Positions 7,750 through 16,910 are shown, counted from the first letter of the stretch. The stretch: 64,000 bases of DNA from Frisingicoccus sp902471845 (GCF_047030795.1 NZ_JBKYIC010000008.1), one strand, 5' to 3'. Numbers and translations are program-made. The notes: generated by a model from the letters alone, not told the origin.

Positions 7750-8019
7750 ATGAATCATTTGGATGAGAATTTAGATGAAAAAGAAGAAAAGCTTCGTGCA
7801 CGTCTGGAAAAACTGGATTCCCTTGAGAAAGAAATCAAAGCGCGGGAGAAGGCCATGAAGGCCAGGGAGAATGCCAAAAAACAGGTGCTGCTTCGTCTGC
7901 CTCAGGGACTTTGGGAAGATATCTCCCAGTGGGCCGGTGACGACTTCCGCTCAATCAATGGACAGATAGAATATTTGTTGACAGAGGCGGTGAGAAACCG
8001 CAAAAAAGGAAAGGGATGA
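7750..8019 (+). CDS. Coiled-coil plus ribbon-helix-helix (Arc-type) protein
   Basis: An 89-residue protein. The first ~45 residues are almost entirely Lys/Glu/Arg/Leu and predict a coiled coil. The last ~45 (VLLRLPQGLWEDISQWAGDD, then SINGQIEYLLTEAVRNR) resemble an Arc/MetJ ribbon-helix-helix fold, which binds palindromic operators as a dimer. It follows the SPFH gene by 36 bp and precedes deoC by 4 bp. It could repress this operon through the palindrome at 6661. Antitoxin-like proteins have the same fold, but no toxin gene is adjacent. Confidence 0.75.
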   Translation: MNHLDENLDEKEEKLRARLEKLDSLEKEIKAREKAMKARENAKKQVLLRLPQGLWEDISQWAGDDFRSINGQIEYLLTEAVRNRKKGKG

Positions 8020-8023
8020 TCAA

Positions 8024-8695
8024 GTGAGTCAGGAACACAGATTAACGAAGGAAGAAATTTTGTCCAGGGTAGACCATACATTATTAGCACAGACAGCGAC
8101 CTGGGACGAAATTAAAGCATTGTGCGACGATGCCGTGGCCTATGGCACCGCTTCAGTGTGTATACCGCCGAATTTCGTTAAAATGGCAAAGAGTTATGTG
8201 GGTGAACAGATGAAAATCTGTACGGTCATCGGCTTTCCGAATGGGTATTCGGCTTCGGAGGTAAAAATATTTGAGACACAGCAGGCGTTGGACGATGGAG
8301 CGGATGAAATCGATATGGTGATCAACATCGGTGCAGTTAAAGAAGGAAAATATGACCGGGTTCTTGAAGAAATCAGGGACGTGAAATCTGTATGTGGCAG
8401 CCATATTTTAAAAGTAATCGTTGAAACCTGTTTTTTGACGGAAGAGGAAAAAATCCAGCTCTGCCATGTTGTCACCGATTCAGGTGCAGATTATATTAAG
8501 ACATCCACCGGATTTGGCGGCGGCGGAGCAACCTTTGAGGATGTGAAGCTTTTTGCCGAACATATTGGACCAGGCGTTAAAATCAAGGCGGCCGGCGGCA
8601 TTGCTTCGATGGAAGATGCGGAAAGATTTATTGAACTGGGAGCCTCGAGGCTCGGTACCAGTCGGATTGTAAAGCTTGTCAAAGGGGAGATGTAG
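8024..8695 (+). CDS. deoC: Deoxyribose-phosphate aldolase
   Basis: It cleaves 2-deoxyribose-5-phosphate to glyceraldehyde-3-phosphate and acetaldehyde, the last step of deoxynucleoside catabolism. The 223-residue TIM barrel shows DHTLLAQTATWDEIKALC at the start, CTVIGFPNG, DEIDMVINIGA, a VIVETCFLT segment, and the Schiff-base lysine in DYIKTSTGFG, with VKIKAAGGI near the end. It starts with GTG at 8024, four bases after the previous stop, and is followed by cdd one base downstream. Confidence 0.96.
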   Translation: MSQEHRLTKEEILSRVDHTLLAQTATWDEIKALCDDAVAYGTASVCIPPNFVKMAKSYVGEQMKICTVIGFPNGYSASEVKIFETQQALDDGADEIDMVINIGAVKEGKYDRVLEEIRDVKSVCGSHILKVIVETCFLTEEEKIQLCHVVTDSGADYIKTSTGFGGGGATFEDVKLFAEHIGPGVKIKAAGGIASMEDAERFIELGASRLGTSRIVKLVKGEM

Positions 8696-8696
8696 T

Positions 8697-9116
8697 ATGT
8701 GGGAGGAACTCATACGAAGGGCCATTGCTCAGCTGGATTATGCCTATGCGCCTTATTCGGAGTTTAAGGTCGGCGCCGCTCTTTTGTGCAGGGACGGCCG
8801 GATTTTTACCGGATGCAATATAGAGAATTCGGCGTATGGACCGTCAAATTGTGCCGAACGGACGGCGATTTTTAAGGCGGTCAGCGAAGGCTTCCGGGAT
8901 TTTAAAGCCATTGCCATTGTCGGCGGAAAACATGGAAAAATCGAGGACTATTGCGCGCCCTGCGGCGTCTGCCGACAGGTAATGGCAGAATTTTGTCATC
9001 CGGAGGAATTTCAGATTATCATGGCCAAAAGTCCGGAAGACTATCAGGTATGCACTCTGGGCGAATTGCTGCCAAAGGCTTTTTCGCCGAAGATATTGGA
9101 GGTGGAGCAGGGATGA
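8697..9116 (+). CDS. cdd: Cytidine deaminase
   Basis: This 139-residue zinc enzyme deaminates (deoxy)cytidine to (deoxy)uridine. The zinc site is in SNCAERTA (Cys and catalytic Glu) and PCGVCRQ (two Cys). NIENSAYG is the substrate-binding segment. The ATG at 8697 follows GGGGAGA and lies one base past the deoC stop. A longer upstream frame has no ribosome site. It sits between deoC and deoB, consistent with deoxycytidine salvage into central carbon metabolism. Confidence 0.95.
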   Translation: MWEELIRRAIAQLDYAYAPYSEFKVGAALLCRDGRIFTGCNIENSAYGPSNCAERTAIFKAVSEGFRDFKAIAIVGGKHGKIEDYCAPCGVCRQVMAEFCHPEEFQIIMAKSPEDYQVCTLGELLPKAFSPKILEVEQG

Positions 9117-10303
9117 AAACATTTCGACGGATATTTTTAATTGTTATTGATTCTCTTGGTATCGGAGAGATGCCGGATGCGGCGGATTACGGTGATGCCG
9201 GCGCCGATACGCTTGGACATATATCCGAATGTGCCGATACATTTGATATTCCGAATCTTCAAAAGCTTGGCATGGCAAATCTGAAACAATTGAAACAGGT
9301 TGAACCGCTTACAGCACCTGCGGGCTATTATGCAGCTCTTCGGGAGGCCAGTGCCAGCAAGGATACGATGACGGGACATTGGGAGATGATGGGATTAAAG
9401 GTGACGACGCCTTTTAAGACCTTCACAGAAAATGGATTTCCGCCGGATTTGATCGCTGAGCTGGAACGGCGCACAGGACATAAGGTTATCGGGAATAAGA
9501 GTGCCAGTGGGACAGTCATCCTGGATGAACTGGGCGAAGAGGAAATTGCTACGGGAAATATGATTGTTTACACTTCTGCAGATTCGGTGCTTCAGATTTG
9601 CGGGAATGAGGAAACCTTTGACCTAAAGGAGCTGTATCGCTGCTGTGAGATTGCCAGAGAGCTGACCATGCGGGAAGAATGGAAGGTCGGTCGGGTCATT
9701 GCCAGACCTTATGTGGGCAAAAAGCGGGGGGGATTTAAACGTACCAGCAACCGCCATGATTATGCCCTGAAGCCTTTTGGAGCGACAGCTCTGAATGTGC
9801 TGAAAGACACCGGACTGGACGTTATTGCCGTCGGAAAGATTAACGATATTTTCGTTGGCGAAGGTATTACCCGGGCAGAACGCTCGAAATCCTCGGTGCA
9901 TGGTATGGAGCAGACGATTGACATTGCCGGAGAGGATTTTAAAGGCCTTTGTTTTGTCAATCTGGTGGATTTTGATGCGCTCTGGGGACACCGCAGAGAT
10001 CCTCAGGGTTACAAAGAAGAGCTGGAACGGTTTGACGCAAAGCTTGGGGCGCTTTTAGAGAAGCTTGGACCGGAAGATTTACTCATGATTACGGCGGATC
10101 ACGGCAACGACCCAACATATAAGGGGACGGACCATACCCGGGAGAAAGTGCCGCTGCTCATTTATTCGCCGGCTTTCGACGGCAGTGGACCGATTGGAGA
10201 ACTGGATACCTTTGCAGTCATTGGGGCTACCATCGCCGATAATTTTGGCCTGGCCATGCCGGAGAAAACCATCGGATACTCCATAGCAGATAAATTAGAC
10301 TAG
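9113..10303 (+). CDS. deoB: Phosphopentomutase
   Basis: It interconverts (deoxy)ribose-1-phosphate and -5-phosphate, feeding DeoC. The 396-residue protein belongs to the alkaline-phosphatase superfamily: FLIVIDSLGIGEMPDA at the N terminus (metal Asp), ADTLGH, the phosphothreonine segment SKDTMTGHWE, NLVDFDALWGHRRD, and MITADHGNDPTYKGTDHTREKVPLL carrying the metal ligands. The ATG overlaps the cdd stop (ATGA). A nucleoside phosphorylase, the missing partner, is not in the window. Confidence 0.96.
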   Translation: MKTFRRIFLIVIDSLGIGEMPDAADYGDAGADTLGHISECADTFDIPNLQKLGMANLKQLKQVEPLTAPAGYYAALREASASKDTMTGHWEMMGLKVTTPFKTFTENGFPPDLIAELERRTGHKVIGNKSASGTVILDELGEEEIATGNMIVYTSADSVLQICGNEETFDLKELYRCCEIARELTMREEWKVGRVIARPYVGKKRGGFKRTSNRHDYALKPFGATALNVLKDTGLDVIAVGKINDIFVGEGITRAERSKSSVHGMEQTIDIAGEDFKGLCFVNLVDFDALWGHRRDPQGYKEELERFDAKLGALLEKLGPEDLLMITADHGNDPTYKGTDHTREKVPLLIYSPAFDGSGPIGELDTFAVIGATIADNFGLAMPEKTIGYSIADKLD

Positions 10304-10352
10304 AAGTAACACACGATCAGATAAGACTTCGAAGAGGGAGAGAAAAAGGCTT

Positions 10353-11669
10353 ATGCATCAGGAACTTTACTTATATGTTGCCTTCTTTTTTATCTATTCC
10401 TTTTTAGGGTGGGTGACAGAAGAAATATTTGCGGCTTTTAAATATGGCCGTTTTATCAATCGGGGATTTTTGAATGGGCCGATGTGTCCCGTTTATGGAA
10501 TCAGCATGTTTGTCATATTTAATGTGCTCTCCGATTACAGCCTGCAGCCCTTTTGGCAGGTGATCGGAGCCATAGGGATTGTGACTGTGATTGAGTACGT
10601 GACGGGAGCCCTTCTTAGAAAGATAACAGGACGGCGTTTCTGGGATTACCGGAATATGCCTTACAATTTAAATGGATACATTTGTCTCAGATATTCCATT
10701 GCCTGGGGAATTCTGGCTGCAGTGGCGTTGTGGCTTGTTCAGCCTCCGATTTATATTTTGCTTCTTATCCTGCCAAAACGGGCAGTTGAACTGGCACTAT
10801 GGGTTGTGGGTATCGTGTTTATTTTCGACCTTGGTGTGACTCTGGCGGCTTCCCTGCATTTAAATTTAAAGGGCGGCATGGCAGAAAATGTGGCGAGTCA
10901 GGCAAACCAGGTGCGTAAGCATATGGGAAGACGGATATTTATGGCGGTACAGCGCCGTATGTATACGTCTTTCCCGGAATTAAAAAGTCAGGAGCCTTCG
11001 GAAGAAAAGGGCTTTGGTCAGGTGAGTGGGCGTACTTTTGCAAAAGGGCTTTGCCTGGAAAAGCTGATCTGGATGTTCTTTATCAGCGGCGTGGCAGGGG
11101 ATATTGTAGAGACAATCTATATGTGGGCGACGACGGGACAGGTCATGAGCCGGAGCAGTTTTCTCTACATACCCTTCAGCATCGTCTGGGGCGCCGGCGG
11201 CGCTTTGGGGGTCGGATTGCTGGATTCGGTGAAAAAAAGCCGTATTCTTATTTTTCTGGGTGGCTTCTTTTTTGGCGGTGTGTTTGAATATTCCTGTTCG
11301 GTGCTTGCGGAATTTCTTTTTGGGACTACCTTTTGGGATTACAGTCATATTCCTTTTAATCTGAATGGACGGATTAATCTGCTGTTTTGCGGATTCTGGG
11401 GAATTGCGGCCCTTGTGCTCATTCGTCTGATTTATCCGGTGGTCAGCCGCTGGATTGAAAAAATTCCTTTGATTTCGGGGACGATTCTGACCTGGGTGTT
11501 GACAGTGATCATGATACTTACGGCTTTGGTTTCGTCGATGGCTATTACCCGATATATACAGCGACAGTCGTCGATTCCACCGAAGAGTGTTGTTGGGGAA
11601 TTTCTGGATGCCCAGTATCCGGACGCCCTGGTTGAAAGTGTTTATCCGTATATGAAAATTGTAAAATAA
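10353..11669 (+). CDS. Duplicated CmpB-type putative ABC transporter permease
   Basis: A 438-residue polytopic membrane protein built from two related halves. Half one (residues ~1-160) has YSFLGWVTEEIF, GFLNGPMCPVYG and WDYRNMPYNLNGYICLRYSIAWG. Half two (~230-400) repeats the pattern with VAGDIVETIYMW, FSIVWGAGGALG and WDYSHIPFNLNGRINLLFCGFWG. This is the PF06541 (ABC_trans_CmpB-like) family, often present as single units. The call as a transporter component rests on the family name only. No ATPase is adjacent. It lies 49 bp after deoB and ends at a terminator. Confidence 0.75.
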   Translation: MHQELYLYVAFFFIYSFLGWVTEEIFAAFKYGRFINRGFLNGPMCPVYGISMFVIFNVLSDYSLQPFWQVIGAIGIVTVIEYVTGALLRKITGRRFWDYRNMPYNLNGYICLRYSIAWGILAAVALWLVQPPIYILLLILPKRAVELALWVVGIVFIFDLGVTLAASLHLNLKGGMAENVASQANQVRKHMGRRIFMAVQRRMYTSFPELKSQEPSEEKGFGQVSGRTFAKGLCLEKLIWMFFISGVAGDIVETIYMWATTGQVMSRSSFLYIPFSIVWGAGGALGVGLLDSVKKSRILIFLGGFFFGGVFEYSCSVLAEFLFGTTFWDYSHIPFNLNGRINLLFCGFWGIAALVLIRLIYPVVSRWIEKIPLISGTILTWVLTVIMILTALVSSMAITRYIQRQSSIPPKSVVGEFLDAQYPDALVESVYPYMKIVK

Positions 11670-11677
11670 AAAAATGA

Positions 11678-11721
11678 GAGCTTAGTCAAGATATTCAATG
11701 TCCTGGCTAAGCTCTTTTTTT
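11678..11721 (+). terminator. Rho-independent terminator
   Basis: GAGCTTAG / CTAAGCTC stem with a 21-nt loop and seven T. It overlaps the very end of the convergent DUF3842 gene. Confidence 0.8.
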
Positions 11722-12160
11722 AACTCAATTCTTTGATTCGTTGTATGGTCATTTGGACGGCTTTGTCGATAAACTGCTGTAAAGGTCCGGTGGAAAGCAT
11801 GGCGATCCGGGTGTTGCAGCTGTCGAATGGAATGAGAATCCGCAGAGCATCGCTCTGACCGACAGCGTTGGCCATTTTCGGGGATAATTCACCGAGAATG
11901 GAGTCCGGTACGACGATGGCGACCACACCGACGATAATATCGGCCTTACGGACATTTGTGACAATGGCATTTTCCCCGGTGGCCCCGTCGGTCGCTCCGG
12001 CCTGCATCATATTGGAGGTGGCTGCCGCGTTGGTGCCCAAAGCCCGGATAATGACCGGCAGGTCCTTCGGAAGCTGTTTTCTCAGACTCTCAATATATTG
12101 ACGACCGATGCCGCCGCCCTGTCCGTCGACAACGGTAATGAGGATGTCATTTTTTATCAT
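11720..12160 (-). CDS. DUF3842 family protein
   Basis: A 146-residue protein with a nucleotide-binding-looking start (ILITVVDGQGGGIGRQYIESL), then IIRALGTNAAATSNMMQAGATDGATGENA and IVVPDSILGELSPKMANAVGQSDA. I recognise it as the clostridial DUF3842 family with no known function. The Gly-rich N terminus suggests a Rossmann-like fold. It lies 15 bp after prfC on the same strand with an AAAGGAG site, so it is probably co-transcribed with prfC. Confidence 0.75.
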   Translation of the reverse strand: MIKNDILITVVDGQGGGIGRQYIESLRKQLPKDLPVIIRALGTNAAATSNMMQAGATDGATGENAIVTNVRKADIIVGVVAIVVPDSILGELSPKMANAVGQSDALRILIPFDSCNTRIAMLSTGPLQQFIDKAVQMTIQRIKELS

Positions 12161-12175
12161 AAGTGCCGTCTCCTT

Positions 12176-13765
12176 TTACCAGCGGCCGAACTCAGACAGT
12201 TCAAGGCCTTCATTTTTGTCCAATACCGTATTGACAGCCCATTCGTGGATAAAGAGCAGGAGCGGATTACCCTTCAGGTCTTTAATCCGTTTCATGTCGG
12301 AAGTTCCGTTAATACGTGCAACATCTGTGTCAGGACTTGTTACCCAACGGATATATTCATGCGGCATGGTGTCCATGCGGATTTCAACACCGTATTCATT
12401 TTCAAGACGGAATTTTAATACGTCAAACTGAAGAACACCGACAACGCCGACGATGATCTCTTCCATACCCGTATTGTACTCCTGGAAAATCTGAATAGCA
12501 CCTTCCTGGGCAATCTGGGTGACACCCTTGATGAACTGTTTACGTTTCATTGTGTCCACCTGGCGGACCTTGGCAAAATGTTCCGGAGCAAAGGTCGGGA
12601 TGCCTTCATAGGCAAAGGTTTTTCCCGGAACAGAAATGGTATCGCCGATAGAGAAAATGCCCGGGTCAAAGACGCCGATAATATCTCCCGCATAGGCCTC
12701 ATCAAGAATCTTTCGTTCCTGAGCCATCAGTTGTTGAGGCTGAGAAAGTTTCAGTTTCTTTTTGCCCTGAACGTGATAAACGTCCATGCCGGCTTCGAAC
12801 TTGCCGGAACAGATGCGCATGAAAGCGATACGGTCACGGTGGGCTTTATTCATATTTGCCTGAATCTTAAAGACGAAGGCAGAAAAGTCTTTATCAAAAG
12901 GACTGATTTCTCCCATGTCAGATTTCCTTGGTAGCGGATGGCTTGTCATTTCAAGGAAATAGTTGAGGAAAATTTCAATACCGAAATTTGTCAGCGCAGA
13001 GCCGAAAAATACCGGTGTCTGTTTGCCGTGACTGACTTTCTCAATGTCGAATTCAGCACTGGCTCCGTCCAGAAGTTCAATATCGTCCTGAAGGGTCTGG
13101 AACAGCTCATCGCCGACCATGCCGAGCAGCTCCGGAGAATCAACATCGAGATTTTCGGAGGCAACTTCCTTTTGTCCATTGGCAAAGGCAGTAAAGGTCG
13201 TCACATGTTTGGCGCGGCGGTCATAGACACCGCGGAATTCCTTACCCGAACCAATCGGCCAGTTCATCGGACAGGTAGCGATGCCGAGAACAGATTCAAT
13301 CTCATCCATCAGTTCAAACGGATCGTTGGCATCTCGGTCCATTTTATTAATAAAGGTAAAAATCGGAATATCTCTGAGCAGACATACTTTAAACAGTTTT
13401 TTGGTCTGGGCCTCGACACCCTTCGAAGCATCGATGACCATGACAGCCGAGTCGGCGGCCATCAGTGTCCGGTAAGTATCTTCAGAAAAATCCTGATGTC
13501 CCGGTGTATCCAGAATATTAATGCAGTATCCGTCATATTCAAACTGCAGTACGGAGGAGGTAACGGAAATACCTCTCTGTTTTTCAATTTCCATCCAGTC
13601 AGAAACTGCATGTTTCGCTGTTTTCTTTCCTTTGACCGAACCAGCCAGATTAATGGCACCGCCATAGAGAAGGAATTTCTCGGTCAGAGTTGTTTTGCCC
13701 GCATCCGGATGGGAGATGATGGCAAAGGTTCTTCGTTTATTAATTTCTTCTTTTAAATTTGCCAA
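12176..13765 (-). CDS. prfC: Peptide chain release factor 3
   Basis: This GTPase recycles class I release factors after peptide release. The 529-residue protein shows G1 HPDAGKTT, EIEKQRGISVTSS (switch I), G3 DTPGHQDFSEDTYR, G4 NKMDRD, an EF-Tu-like domain II, and an RF3-type C-terminal domain (VGVVGVLQFDVLKFRLENEYGVE). The initiation codon is TTG at 13765, with GGAGG seven bases upstream; no ATG is better placed. The first residues (ANLKEEINKRRTFAIISHPDAG) match the family start, supporting this choice. Confidence 0.95.
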   Translation of the reverse strand: MANLKEEINKRRTFAIISHPDAGKTTLTEKFLLYGGAINLAGSVKGKKTAKHAVSDWMEIEKQRGISVTSSVLQFEYDGYCINILDTPGHQDFSEDTYRTLMAADSAVMVIDASKGVEAQTKKLFKVCLLRDIPIFTFINKMDRDANDPFELMDEIESVLGIATCPMNWPIGSGKEFRGVYDRRAKHVTTFTAFANGQKEVASENLDVDSPELLGMVGDELFQTLQDDIELLDGASAEFDIEKVSHGKQTPVFFGSALTNFGIEIFLNYFLEMTSHPLPRKSDMGEISPFDKDFSAFVFKIQANMNKAHRDRIAFMRICSGKFEAGMDVYHVQGKKKLKLSQPQQLMAQERKILDEAYAGDIIGVFDPGIFSIGDTISVPGKTFAYEGIPTFAPEHFAKVRQVDTMKRKQFIKGVTQIAQEGAIQIFQEYNTGMEEIIVGVVGVLQFDVLKFRLENEYGVEIRMDTMPHEYIRWVTSPDTDVARINGTSDMKRIKDLKGNPLLLFIHEWAVNTVLDKNEGLELSEFGRW

Positions 13766-13810
13766 GGGAATACCTCCAAATCATATCTGTTTCATAATCA
13801 CTAAATTTAA

Positions 13811-13840
13811 ATTATATCTTATAGCCGAAGCCAGTGTCAA
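13811..13840 (-). promoter_or_regulatory. Sigma-A promoter of prfC
   Basis: On the minus strand TTGACA (13840-13835) and TATAAT (13816-13811) with an 18-bp spacer, about 45 bp before the TTG start. Confidence 0.78.
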
Positions 13841-13858
13841 TATAAAGAACAAATTTGA

Positions 13859-13887
13859 TTGACTTATGTAAAATCCATGTTTAAAAT
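13859..13887 (+). promoter_or_regulatory. Candidate divergent promoter of the EEP-family gene
   Basis: TTGACT at 13859-13864 and TAAAAT at 13882-13887 with a 17-bp spacer. It lies back to back with the prfC promoter and supports a start at 13913. Confidence 0.55.
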
Positions 13888-13912
13888 AGGAAAAAAGGGG
13901 TGTAAAAATATA

Positions 13913-15046
13913 ATGGAAAAAGCAGAAAAAAGAGGAAAAAGAGGCGGAGCAGCGCTGGCTGTCCGGGTGGTGCTTGCCCTGCTTTTGGCCGTGATTCTTG
14001 TCGTTGTGGGATACGTGGTTTATCTGCAGGCAAATTATTACCGGATTGCGGATCATACAGCGCTGGAAGTGGAAAACAATGGGGAGAATACGCTCAAGAT
14101 TGGCGATACATATACGGCAGTCACCTATAATATCGGTTTCGGTGCCTACGGGCCGGATTACAGCTTTTTTATGGATACAGGAGAGATGAAGGACGGCACA
14201 AAAACTTCGGGAAAATACGGAAAGGCCATGAGTCTGGATTCTGTTGAAGCCCACACGGAAGGAGCTGCCGGGGTCATTGAAAATTTAAATGCGGATTTTT
14301 ATCTGCTTCAGGAAGTGGATGTGGATGCGGACCGAAGTTATCATGTGAACCAGGAAGATTTTATAAAAGCCGGGATGGACGGTTATGCCAGTGTCTTTGC
14401 CAATAACTTTCATTCAGCTTATCTTTTTTATCCTTTTAATGACCCTCATGGAGCAGTACAGGCCGGGCTTTTAAGTTTCAGCCGTTATCATATTTCAGAG
14501 GCGGAGCGGCGAAGTTACCCGGTGGATAATAGCTTTATCACAAAGTTTACGGATTTGGACCGTTGCTTTGCTCAAATGCGTCTTCCGGTAGAGGATGGCC
14601 GGGAGCTGGTGCTGATCAACAGCCATATGTCGGCCTATGACGAGGGCGGCACCATCCGCGCGCAGCAGCTGGAATTATTAAATTCGGTGATAGCCGAAGA
14701 ATATGCTAAAGGTAATTATGTCATTGTGGGCGGAGATTTTAACCATGCCATGGGTGAAGAAGTCGCAGAGGGATTTCCTTCAGAGCAGAAGTTTCCTTCC
14801 TGGGTAGCGGTGCTGACGGAAGAGGATCTGGTCAATGGAGTCCGAATCGTGCGGGCAGATAATGAACTGGAAGTGCCGACCTGCCGGGGCGCTGACATTG
14901 TTTATACAAAAGGTGTGAATTATACGACGGTTGTCGACGGTTTCCTTGTGACGGATAATGTTCGGGCAACGGCGGAAAATATCGATACAGATTTTGCCTA
15001 CAGCGATCATAATCCGGTGAAGCTTCGGTTTGAATTAATAAAATAA
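13913..15046 (+). CDS. Membrane-anchored endonuclease/exonuclease/phosphatase family protein
   Basis: A 377-residue protein. A basic start is followed by one transmembrane helix (about residues 17-38), so the catalytic domain is probably outside the cell. EEP-fold motifs: TYNIGFGAYG, LLQEVDVDADRSY (metal Glu), INSHMSAYDEGG, VGGDFNH (catalytic Asp/Asn) and YSDHNPVKLRF (catalytic His at the end). The substrate could be a nucleic acid, a phospholipid head group or an inositol phosphate, and the sequence does not decide. The ATG at 13913 is preferred because frames beginning at 13859 would overlap the promoter. Confidence 0.8.
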   Translation: MEKAEKRGKRGGAALAVRVVLALLLAVILVVVGYVVYLQANYYRIADHTALEVENNGENTLKIGDTYTAVTYNIGFGAYGPDYSFFMDTGEMKDGTKTSGKYGKAMSLDSVEAHTEGAAGVIENLNADFYLLQEVDVDADRSYHVNQEDFIKAGMDGYASVFANNFHSAYLFYPFNDPHGAVQAGLLSFSRYHISEAERRSYPVDNSFITKFTDLDRCFAQMRLPVEDGRELVLINSHMSAYDEGGTIRAQQLELLNSVIAEEYAKGNYVIVGGDFNHAMGEEVAEGFPSEQKFPSWVAVLTEEDLVNGVRIVRADNELEVPTCRGADIVYTKGVNYTTVVDGFLVTDNVRATAENIDTDFAYSDHNPVKLRFELIK

Positions 15047-15062
15047 GATGAGAAATATAAGG

Positions 15063-15101
15063 AAACTCCTGTTTTGGTATGCAGCCAGGACAGGAGTTTT
15101 T
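15063..15101 (+). terminator. Rho-independent terminator
   Basis: Ten-bp stem AAACTCCTGT / ACAGGAGTTT around a 17-nt loop, ending in TTTTT. Confidence 0.82.
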
Positions 15102-15142
15102 AAATTTTTTAAATATTTTGTATGATTTTCTGTGGGAAAGGG

Positions 15143-15149
15143 GTCTAAT
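15143..15149 (+). promoter_or_regulatory. Possible ECF-type -10 element before the sigma gene
   Basis: GTCTAAT about 50 bp before the sigma gene resembles the -10 of SigV-like (ECF30) promoters and would give autoregulation. No convincing AAC-type -35 is present 16 bp upstream, so this is a weak call. Confidence 0.3.
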
Positions 15150-15196
15150 AAGTACAAACAATCGTTGGTACCGATGAGTTTTGAGGAGGCGAAGTA

Positions 15197-15727
15197 GTGA
15201 AAGAAGATAGTATAGAACGCTGGGTGAAAAAAGCCATACGCGGTAATGTAGATGCTTATGGACAGTTAGTTGAATTGTATAAAACATATTTATACAAAAT
15301 GGCCTGGCTTTATGTGCGAAATGAAGATTTGGCTCTCGACGTCGTGCAGGAGAGCATTCTTAAAGGATTTCGGCAGATAAAGACGCTGAAGAAAGAAAAA
15401 TATTTTAAAACCTGGATGACGCGCATTTTGATCAACACAGCAAAGGACATGATGGAGCAGCAGAGACCGGTGTTGCAGTTAGAGCAGGTGAGCGAGGCGG
15501 CGGCAGAGAGCCGGAACAATGTGGAAGAGAAAATGGATTTGTGCGACGCTATACACAGGCTGCCGGAGCAGTATCAGTCGGTGGTCATATTAAAGTATTT
15601 TAATGATATGAAGTTGTCGGAGATTGCGGAAATACTGCAGATACCGGAGGGATCCGTATCGGCCTATCTGTTTCGGGCAAAGCAGGAGTTAAGAAGTATT
15701 TTGAAGGAGGGATATCAATATGCATAA
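15197..15727 (+). CDS. ECF sigma-70 factor
   Basis: A 176-residue extracytoplasmic-function sigma factor. Region 2 covers residues ~15-85 (AYGQLVELYKTYLYKMAWLYVRN, then LALDVVQESILKGFRQIKTL). Region 4 covers ~115-170 (LPEQYQSVVILKYFNDMKLSEIAEILQIPEGSVSAYLFRAKQEL), with a helix-turn-helix. It starts with GTG at 15197 after GAGGAGG. The 8-bp overlap with the next gene, a membrane anti-sigma protein, indicates translational coupling and release of the factor on an envelope signal. Confidence 0.9.
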   Translation: MKEDSIERWVKKAIRGNVDAYGQLVELYKTYLYKMAWLYVRNEDLALDVVQESILKGFRQIKTLKKEKYFKTWMTRILINTAKDMMEQQRPVLQLEQVSEAAAESRNNVEEKMDLCDAIHRLPEQYQSVVILKYFNDMKLSEIAEILQIPEGSVSAYLFRAKQELRSILKEGYQYA

Positions 15728-16910
15728 ATGGATGGAAAAGGTTCCTGTGTCTGAAGCGTTGGACCAGGTTGTAGAAAATAGTCTGAATCAGTTGAAGTTT
15801 GAACAGAAGAGGCAGCGCAGACGCCGATGGACGGCAGCCAGCGGTGTGACGGCAGCGGCTTTTGCCGTGGTTGTTGTTTTCTTTGGAACCCATCCGGCTC
15901 TGGCCAGCAAACTTCCATTTATTGGTCATTTGTTTGAGCAGGTCGAAGAGGATGTTTCTTATTCGGGAAAATACAGTGAGAGGGCGGAATCTTTAATTTC
16001 TGCGGAAGATGCGGAACGGATGGAGCAGGGAGAAATTTCGGATTCATCTTACGTTCAGACATCCAACGGAGTTACGGTAACTATATCGGAGGTTTACTGT
16101 AATCAGTATGCCTTGTATCTGGCGATGCAAATTTATAGTGAAGAAGGATTTCCAGAGGATTTTAATGGACGCAACATGGAAAACAAAAATTATGGTTATG
16201 ACACGGTAGGCTATTATGCAGAATCTGATTATGGAAACAATTTATTTGGAGTTTCTGCAGAACCTATTGAGGGGTATTTTGAGGACGAGCATACTTTTAT
16301 CGGCATCTATCGGGACGATGTTCATAAGGTAATGGATGAAACGACAAATGAATTTGTTTCCGCACCAGAGTCTTTTACTTATAAGCTGACTTTTTATGAT
16401 TTTTGGGGTGATTCTGAAGGCGGCGGTGAAGTTAAAACTGTGGAACCGGACGGAACAGAATCTTCTTACTTTGATGAAGAACGTAAACATTATCAGGGAG
16501 AATGGCATTTTGAAATGGATATTCAGCAGGACGATTCTCAGACTCAGATTATTGATGTGGAACAGGTTGGCGATGCAGGTGTGGGAATCAAAGAAGTGGT
16601 AAAAACACCTTACGAGGTGACGGCAAACCTCGTTGTTCCGGAAGGGAAAACAGTTGATGATTATATGCTGGTTATATGTGATGCCGACGGAGATATACTT
16701 CCATATCAGGGAGATTCTACATTCTTGTATAATATATATCAAAAGGATACGGATAGAGTTTATGTGTTTGTCTGTGATAGCGACCAGTATTTTAGTGAGT
16801 TAAAGAAATATCGGTGGGATGGCGATTATGAGGAGAAAAAGAAAGAAAAAACTTTTGCCGGGTATTTATCTGAGCATGCTCTGGCGCAGGCGGAGGTGAC
16901 CTTTGAATAA
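15720..16910 (+). CDS. Membrane anti-sigma factor, DUF4179-like
   Basis: A 396-residue single-pass protein. The cytoplasmic N terminus is basic (FEQKRQRRRRW), one transmembrane helix lies at about residues 40-60, and a large extracellular domain follows after HPALASKLPFIGHLF, a pattern shared by DUF4179 anti-sigma proteins. The outer part has immunoglobulin-like beta-rich stretches (SNGVTVTISEVYCNQYALYLAMQIYSE). It overlaps the sigma gene by 8 bp and should hold it at the membrane. The sensed signal is unknown. Confidence 0.8.
   Translation: MHKWMEKVPVSEALDQVVENSLNQLKFEQKRQRRRRWTAASGVTAAAFAVVVVFFGTHPALASKLPFIGHLFEQVEEDVSYSGKYSERAESLISAEDAERMEQGEISDSSYVQTSNGVTVTISEVYCNQYALYLAMQIYSEEGFPEDFNGRNMENKNYGYDTVGYYAESDYGNNLFGVSAEPIEGYFEDEHTFIGIYRDDVHKVMDETTNEFVSAPESFTYKLTFYDFWGDSEGGGEVKTVEPDGTESSYFDEERKHYQGEWHFEMDIQQDDSQTQIIDVEQVGDAGVGIKEVVKTPYEVTANLVVPEGKTVDDYMLVICDADGDILPYQGDSTFLYNIYQKDTDRVYVFVCDSDQYFSELKKYRWDGDYEEKKKEKTFAGYLSEHALAQAEVTFE

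Noticed and set aside
12938..13756. Long plus-strand frame opposite prfC
   Set aside because: Antisense shadow of release factor 3, which has all GTPase motifs; no family features in the shadow.
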